Origin: Thalassiosira profunda | Taxonomy: Eukaryota > Bacillariophyta > Thalassiosirophyceae > Thalassiosirales > Thalassiosiraceae | DNA: 11,832 nt | Reading direction: 5' to 3' | NCBI GenBank assembly: GCA_036939355.1 | Contig: JALLAP010001539.1 | Coordinates: forward strand, 1-11,832 | In this document: one piece after another, positions 7,823 to 11,832 of the stretch | How positions within the stretch are numbered: position 1 is the stretch's first letter | How the letters are laid out: every line of letters starts with the position of its first letter | Made by a program: the position numbers and the translations under genes | Notes under the pieces: model-generated | What the model saw: only the letters and a program-made list of their open reading frames with translations | Databases searched by the model: none | What the model was told of the DNA's origin: nothing

Positions 7823-9130
7823 ATGTCCTCCGAGGAGCCCGAATCGAGCGAGTCCGTCGTCATCTGCCTCTCGGACGACGACGAGGGCGACGCCGCCGCT
7901 GGGCCCGATGGCAACGCAGCCGGGGGTAGCCCCACTTCCCAGAAGGAGAACGTCGAAAATGGCTCCGCCGACGGGGGCGCCGGGGGGTCCAAGCCGGCAC
8001 AAAATAATTCTGGTGCCAATGCCGAGGGAGGGGAGTCGGACGTCGAGGTCGTCGACGCTGCGGCTCCCCAATGGAACGCCGTGGCGGCCCCGGCGGCGGC
8101 ACCTGCTGCCGCAGCTTCCACCGCTGCTGCGACAGCAGCTGATGGTGAGGGCGAGGACAGCGACGAGGAATTAGAGATTGTAGGCACGGCCAACGTGCAA
8201 AACTTCATCCACAGTCGGCAGGACTGCCTCGAGTTTCGGTACGACAAACACTGCGGCGCCAAGGAGGGAGACCAGGGGGAGAACAAAAATGCCAAGTTCT
8301 GCAAGCTCTGTTATTGCTACGTCTGCGACAAGCCCGCGTCCGAGTGCGGGGATTGGTTTCGGGGGGAGAAGGGAGTGTGCTCCAGTGTGGAGGCTGTCGA
8401 GGGCGGTGAAAGTGGGGAGGGCAATGCCAAAACCACGGGGGAGGACGAAGGTGAGGCCGACGGCAAGCCCAAAGCCGACGAGGAGGAGGGCAAGCCCAAA
8501 GCGGACGAGGCCGAGGGCAAGCCGAAAGCAGACGAGGCCGAGGGCAAGCCCAAAGTTGACGAGGCCGACGCCGCCAAGCCCCACCGCAACCACTGCGACG
8601 CCACGGACAAGGGCGACCAGAAGGAGCTGTGGAAGAACATGCGCAAGGCCGTCCGGGAGGGGCGGGATCCCAGTCAGGTGACCAACGTGCGGGAACGGGA
8701 CAACGCGGACGACAGCATGGCGCAGTACATGAGGAACTACGCCGATCCGGCGACGGCCGCTGCTTATTTTGCCATGCACGGTGGAGGAGGGAGCGGATCG
8801 GCGTATGCGGGCGGGGTGGCCAACGGAGGGGGGTACAGCGCCGCCGCCCGGCACGCCAATCGCTCCTCGGCCACGCTAGATGGGAGAGCGGGGCAGAGAA
8901 GGAGCCGCAACGACGACGACAGCATCCGCGGGGGCACGTCCTCCTCGCATGGCATATATGCCAGCGCCACGTATGAAGCAGCGCGAGCTTCGTCGCGCGG
9001 GCGGGGACGGAGCCGCTCTGCCCCGGCGCCGCGGAAGCGGAATCGGACGAGCGGGACGCAGCGGCCGGCGCCCCACGATCACCGGCAGCGTATTAGGACG
9101 CAGGCGATGCTGGAGGATTTGTATGGGTGA
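7823..9130 (+). CDS. RIN13-like Cys/His-rich domain protein with SUMO-interaction-like motif
   Basis: Predicted 435 residues, probably nuclear. VVICLSDDDE (12-21) is a textbook SUMO-interaction motif, hydrophobic core then acids. A second candidate is DSDEELEIVG (112-121). The only conserved-looking domain runs from about 118 to 275: EIVGTANVQNFIHSR, C135 and then FCKLCYCYVCDKPASECGDW (159-178), then HCDATDK (257-263) and W270 before KNMRK. This order resembles plant RPM1-interacting protein 13, whose hallmark is a CxxCYCYVCD core followed by W and H-C-x-A-x-D. In this protein a charged insert with four 9-residue repeats separates the two halves. The tail is G/A-rich, then RS/RG-rich and basic (SRGRGRSRSAPAPRKR near 401-416), suggesting nucleic-acid contact or nuclear import. 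No intron is apparent. The molecular function of the family is poorly known, and I infer only a nuclear SUMO-linked role. Confidence 0.65.
   Translation: MSSEEPESSESVVICLSDDDEGDAAAGPDGNAAGGSPTSQKENVENGSADGGAGGSKPAQNNSGANAEGGESDVEVVDAAAPQWNAVAAPAAAPAAAASTAAATAADGEGEDSDEELEIVGTANVQNFIHSRQDCLEFRYDKHCGAKEGDQGENKNAKFCKLCYCYVCDKPASECGDWFRGEKGVCSSVEAVEGGESGEGNAKTTGEDEGEADGKPKADEEEGKPKADEAEGKPKADEAEGKPKVDEADAAKPHRNHCDATDKGDQKELWKNMRKAVREGRDPSQVTNVRERDNADDSMAQYMRNYADPATAAAYFAMHGGGGSGSAYAGGVANGGGYSAAARHANRSSATLDGRAGQRRSRNDDDSIRGGTSSSHGIYASATYEAARASSRGRGRSRSAPAPRKRNRTSGTQRPAPHDHRQRIRTQAMLEDLYG
8462..8569 (+). repeat. Four tandem 27-base units coding GKPKADEAE-type repeats
   Basis: Units start at 8462, 8489, 8516 and 8543. 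Each encodes GKPKADE followed by two variable residues (EE, AE, AE), and the last is GKPKVDEAD. Charge alternates between lysine and acidic residues. Differences are mostly synonymous third-position changes, so the array is not brand new. It lies inside the Cys/His-rich domain of the RIN13-like protein. Confidence 0.9.
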
Positions 9131-9460
9131 AGGAGGATTTGGGTTTGGTGCAAATGCCCTCAAGAACCGATGGGGAGATGCGTGGAGCATCCCTCGTCGA
9201 ATTTCGAGGTCTTCGCCACTTTGTACATTTTGAGTGGCCATTGTAGTGCAATGATATTAGTTTGAGAGAGGAGAGAAATTATTGTATGGACAGCAGTCTT
9301 CGCTGTGCATCATCTCCCCCGAACAGTCAATTGTCGTCAATTCTTTCTCGATGCAATAATTCTTCTCCCTCGACAACAATCCCGCCCCCTTCCCTTTCTG
9401 CAATGCAATGCCACATCGACCAATACTCCAACCCTCTCCAACACCGATTTTATGCCCCTT
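9131..9460. other. Convergent 3' intergenic region
   Basis: These 330 bases separate the RIN13-like stop from the U2AF35 stop. The left half is AT-richer than the flanking genes and the right half is C/T-rich on the + strand. It should contain both 3' UTRs. I see no additional gene, RNA gene or repeat in it. Confidence 0.6.
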
Positions 9461-10365
9461 TTAATTCCCCTCCGACCGACTCCGGCTCCTCGACCGCTTC
9501 CGATCCCTCCGCGAGCTGCGATCCTTGTCCCTTCTCTCCCTCCGGTGGCTCCGCCGCTCCTCCCTCCGCCGCCTTTCCTGCCGGTCCATCTCCTCCCGCC
9601 GCCGCTCCTCCTCCGCCTCGTCTTCCATGTCCCGAATCAGACACATCGGCACCGGCTTGATGTGCATGAAGTTGCAAAATCCCCCGCGGCGGCAGGTGTC
9701 CTCGTCGAAATCCCGACAGCGCGCCTCGCGAAAGTCCGTGACGGGGCTGAATTCCACCTCCATCCTCCGCCCGTCGTAGTACCGCCCGTTCATGACGTTG
9801 AGGGCGTCGGCCGCCTCCTCCTCCTCGGAGAACTTGGCGTAGGCGTGTCCGATCATGTGGTCGCCCAAATTGTCGCAGATGTGGAGGGCCTCGAGCCGTC
9901 CAAATTTGGAGAGCTCCTCGAAGAAATCCTCGAAGAAGGCGAGGAATTCCTCGCGCGCCTTCTCCTCGTCGATGGCGATGCCGTCGACGGAGCGTCCCTC
10001 GCGGGCGGCGGTGAGCTCGGCCTCCCGGATTGGATGGCGGTAGATGTGCTTGATGAGGATGGTCTGCGAAAACGCCGGGCGGTGGTGGATGCGCGAACAG
10101 CGGTCGGCGTGGCGGCAGGCCCCGATCTTGAAGTAGAAGGGGCAGTTGACCTGCAAATATAGTGATGGCGTTGGGAAGGGCAGGGCATTAGTTAATGATT
10201 GGGAGGGTTGCGTGGCGTGCATGAGCATGAATTGCAACGCGCGGTTCGTTCACAACACAGCACCCGAGGTGCACATCGCCAGCTGGCGCCCCCCCGAGCA
10301 CGCCAAATTTCACGCACCTTGTCCTCCTCCGTCCCGTGGATGCGCGCCAGGTGCCTCGCCGACAT
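9461..10365 (-). CDS. U2AF1: U2 auxiliary factor small subunit (U2AF35), 2 coding exons
   Basis: Predicted 245 residues: exon 1 is 10365-10318 (MSARHLARIHGTEEDK) and exon 2 is 10150-9461. It is the U2AF subunit that reads the AG at 3' splice sites during early spliceosome assembly in the nucleus. Domains: CCCH zinc finger 1 (C19, C28, C34, H38), a UHM/RRM-like domain (about 47-150), CCCH zinc finger 2 (C161, C169, C175, H179, within SPVTDFREARC and RRGGFCNFMH), then a C-terminal E/R-rich and RS tail ending SRSRSRSEGN. Total length matches the human protein of about 240 residues. The serine after the third zinc ligand of ZnF1 (S35) corresponds to human S34. The UHM RWF motif of animals is RYY here (139-141), closer to plants. 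The start is chosen because exon 1 aligns with the family N-terminus, GTEKDKVNC in animals. Confidence 0.95.
10151..10317 (-). other. 167-base intron of the U2AF35 gene
   Basis: The donor is GACAAG|GTGCGTG at 10317 and the acceptor is ATATTTGCAG|GTCAAC ending at 10151. The phase is 0. Splicing joins EEDK to VNCPFYFKIG, which recreates the conserved U2AF35 N-terminus. The unspliced frame from 10237 has no family resemblance in its first 29 codons. Confidence 0.93.
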
Positions 10366-10778
10366 GATTGATGGATCGATCTGCAAATATGGGCCGTGGA
10401 CTGCGTGGGGGGCGGCTTAGGGCGGCCGCTTCATCGAGGTCGCGGTCGCGCGCGAGTCGCGACTACTCAGCGTCACGTGTACAATACCCCTCTTTTAGAT
10501 AGTGACGGCGTGACTGGAAGTCTCGCTCTCCCTCTCTCCTGCCAAACTCGACCCTCATAGCACTAGCTCTCAGATCGCGGCCGTCCTCTCCTTTATTCGG
10601 TGGGACATCTAATTCCGCATCGGGGGTGAGTTGATTTGGAGGAGCCGAGCTGTGGGATTGTGGCTTGTATTGTAGATAGGTGATATTTTTGGGCGACCTG
10701 AGGGCGGGCGCTCGGCGCGTGCACCATTTCAGCAGAATCTAACGATGTTATCCGTCCACAGCACCAACCACTCGCGTG
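10366..10778. promoter_or_regulatory. Divergent promoter and leaders between U2AF35 and LRR gene 2
   Basis: These 413 bases lie between divergent start codons. Visible elements are a G-box core CACGTG at 10474-10479, a 10-base palindrome AGTCGCGACT at 10455-10464 within a CG-rich inverted repeat (GTCGCG 10445-10450, CGCGAC 10458-10463), and a second ATATTTGCAG acceptor-like sequence on the minus strand at 10390-10381, just upstream of the U2AF35 ATG. A candidate LRR leader intron lies at 10626-10761. There is no clear TATA box. Confidence 0.5.
10626..10761 (+). other. Candidate 136-base leader intron of LRR gene 2
   Basis: The donor is GGGG|GTGAGTTG at 10626 and the acceptor is TTATCCGTCCACAG ending at 10761, 17 bases before the LRR ATG. 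Splicing would remove the only nearby upstream ATG (10745), which otherwise opens a frame overlapping the LRR start. The paralogue has a comparable donor upstream of its own start. Confidence 0.5.
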
Positions 10779-11832
10779 ATGAGCGGCTCCTCGACGGCGG
10801 CCGAGGACTATGCCGCGCTTATGCGCGGTGACATCACAATCTCCGACATTACTTCCAACGAGCGCAACGCAGAGATTCTTCACGATCTCAAGGAGAGCAA
10901 CCCTCCTAACAACTACTTGGCTGAATTTTGGTTGACAGGAGGGGATGTCGACGATGAAGATCGAGGAGTCTTCGATGTTTACGACACCCGCGGGCTGGGC
11001 GTGCTGGGATATTTCGTCGGCCGATGCGCAAATGTGACGGATCTGTGTATTCAACTTCCAGGAGACTTGAGCGTCCGTGCCTTAGAGCCGTTTCTGTTGG
11101 AGCTCCGCAACAACCGTTCAATTAGTGACTTACGGCTCTTGGAATCGCACATCCCTCGCGATTTCTTCCGAATGCTGACGCCGTTCGTCAAGGGCAACCC
11201 CAGTTTGGTGAATTTGGATGTGTACGATTGTGAGGTGGATGTCGAGCAGCACCGTTCGCTCGCATTGGCTTTGCGGGAAGGCAATTCATTGAAACGCTTT
11301 TGCCTTGTCGGCTCCGATGGGGATCGATATGATCACGAAGAAACTATCATCGGCAACATCGAGGCATTGAAGATGCACCCGCAACTGGAATGGCTCCAGT
11401 TTGGGGGCTTTTCTTTGGGGGGAAACGCCTGCACAGCCTTGGCGGATCTCTTGCGGCAATCAGCTGCTGGAATGAAAGTGCTTTGCCTCGGGAATAATGG
11501 CATCAATGACTTGGGATTAGAGGCCCTGCTGGAAGGCATTGCCAGTTGCAGCGCCTTGAAGCATTTATATCTGTCTGAAAATCCCTCCATCACTGCCAGA
11601 GGATGGCGGGCGCTATCAGCTCTACTGGAAGATCCCAGCTCCAGCCTCCAACAGCTCTGTCTCAGGGGAAACGTGATCAATGACCAAATTGCAATCCTGT
11701 TTGCAAATGCTCTCGCACACAACAACACTCTCGAGCGATTACATTTCGGCGCCGATGCAAACATAACGCCGAATGGGTGGGCCGCCTTCACAAAGGCCCT
11801 CTGTGATACCTCCGGCGTCAACAGCACATTCC
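10779..11832 (+). CDS. RNI-type leucine-rich-repeat protein, 3'-partial, paralogue of the gene at 7290-5790
   Basis: The frame opens at ATG 10779 (MSGSSTAAEDYAALMRGD) and stays open for 351 codons to the window edge without a stop. It aligns along its full visible length with LRR gene 1: VTDLCIQL, the SIRKV/SISDLRLL region, DVEQHRSLALALREGNSLKR, GDRYDHEETIIGNIEALK, LGNNGINDLGLEAL, LKHLYLSENPSITARGWRAL, LQQLCLRGNVINDQ and LERLHFGADANITPNGWAAF. LRR units of 24-32 residues with xNxI/L cores place it in the ribonuclease-inhibitor-like class, probably a protein-binding scaffold. By comparison with gene 1, roughly 120 C-terminal residues are missing beyond the edge. No signal peptide or membrane segment is seen. 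The gene is divergent from U2AF35. Confidence 0.85.
   Translation, partial: MSGSSTAAEDYAALMRGDITISDITSNERNAEILHDLKESNPPNNYLAEFWLTGGDVDDEDRGVFDVYDTRGLGVLGYFVGRCANVTDLCIQLPGDLSVRALEPFLLELRNNRSISDLRLLESHIPRDFFRMLTPFVKGNPSLVNLDVYDCEVDVEQHRSLALALREGNSLKRFCLVGSDGDRYDHEETIIGNIEALKMHPQLEWLQFGGFSLGGNACTALADLLRQSAAGMKVLCLGNNGINDLGLEALLEGIASCSALKHLYLSENPSITARGWRALSALLEDPSSSLQQLCLRGNVINDQIAILFANALAHNNTLERLHFGADANITPNGWAAFTKALCDTSGVNSTF

Noticed and set aside
9305..10162. Long plus-strand frame opposite U2AF35
   Set aside because: It is a shadow of the U2AF35 gene, whose domains are unmistakable on the minus strand.
1..11832. CRISPR arrays, transposons, operons or prokaryotic defence cassettes
   Set aside because: No regularly spaced repeats, transposase or integrase motifs, long terminal repeats or co-directional gene clusters were seen. 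The region is nuclear eukaryotic.

Overview
The window looks like nuclear DNA of a photosynthetic stramenopile, most likely a centric diatom of the Thalassiosira type. This is an inference from content: compact genes a few hundred bases apart, few and short GT-AG introns, a U2AF35 splicing factor, alanine- and glycine-rich low-complexity proteins, and two copies of an LRR family that I associate with expansions in Thalassiosira genomes. No similarity search was possible. Single Ns at 5647 and 6497 show that it is a draft assembly.

Layout, left to right. (1) The 3' part of a sulfotransferase gene (+, to 1010). (2) Convergent to it, a gene (-, 3476 to 1061) coding for a GDPD-like domain, an RNF5/RMA-type RING finger and, after a 79-base intron, a C-terminal membrane anchor. 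(3) A divergent promoter region of about 500 bases with a possible leader intron and two small uORFs. (4) A SohB/SppA-like S49 serine protease gene (+, 3976-5484). (5) A convergent LRR gene (-, 7290 to 5790) whose frame is broken by an exact 72-base duplication around an N. (6) A divergent RIN13-like gene with a SUMO-interaction-like motif and an acidic-basic repeat (+, 7823-9130). (7) A convergent U2AF35 gene (-, 10365 to 9461, one coding intron of 167 bases). (8) A divergent second LRR gene (+, from 10779), cut by the window end and paralogous to the first.

The gene order alternates strictly: convergent pairs are separated by about 50 to 330 bases, and divergent pairs share promoters of about 400 to 530 bases. 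I see no operon-like or defence-like cassette. The genes look like unrelated housekeeping and lineage-specific functions. The most unusual object is the GDPD-RING-membrane-anchor fusion. Its last intron can be retained without an immediate stop, which would swap the membrane anchor for a long soluble tail.

Two local duplications, each exactly 72 bases with one N between the copies, look like unmerged contig overlaps rather than biology. Collapsing the second one restores a single LRR reading frame of 475 codons.
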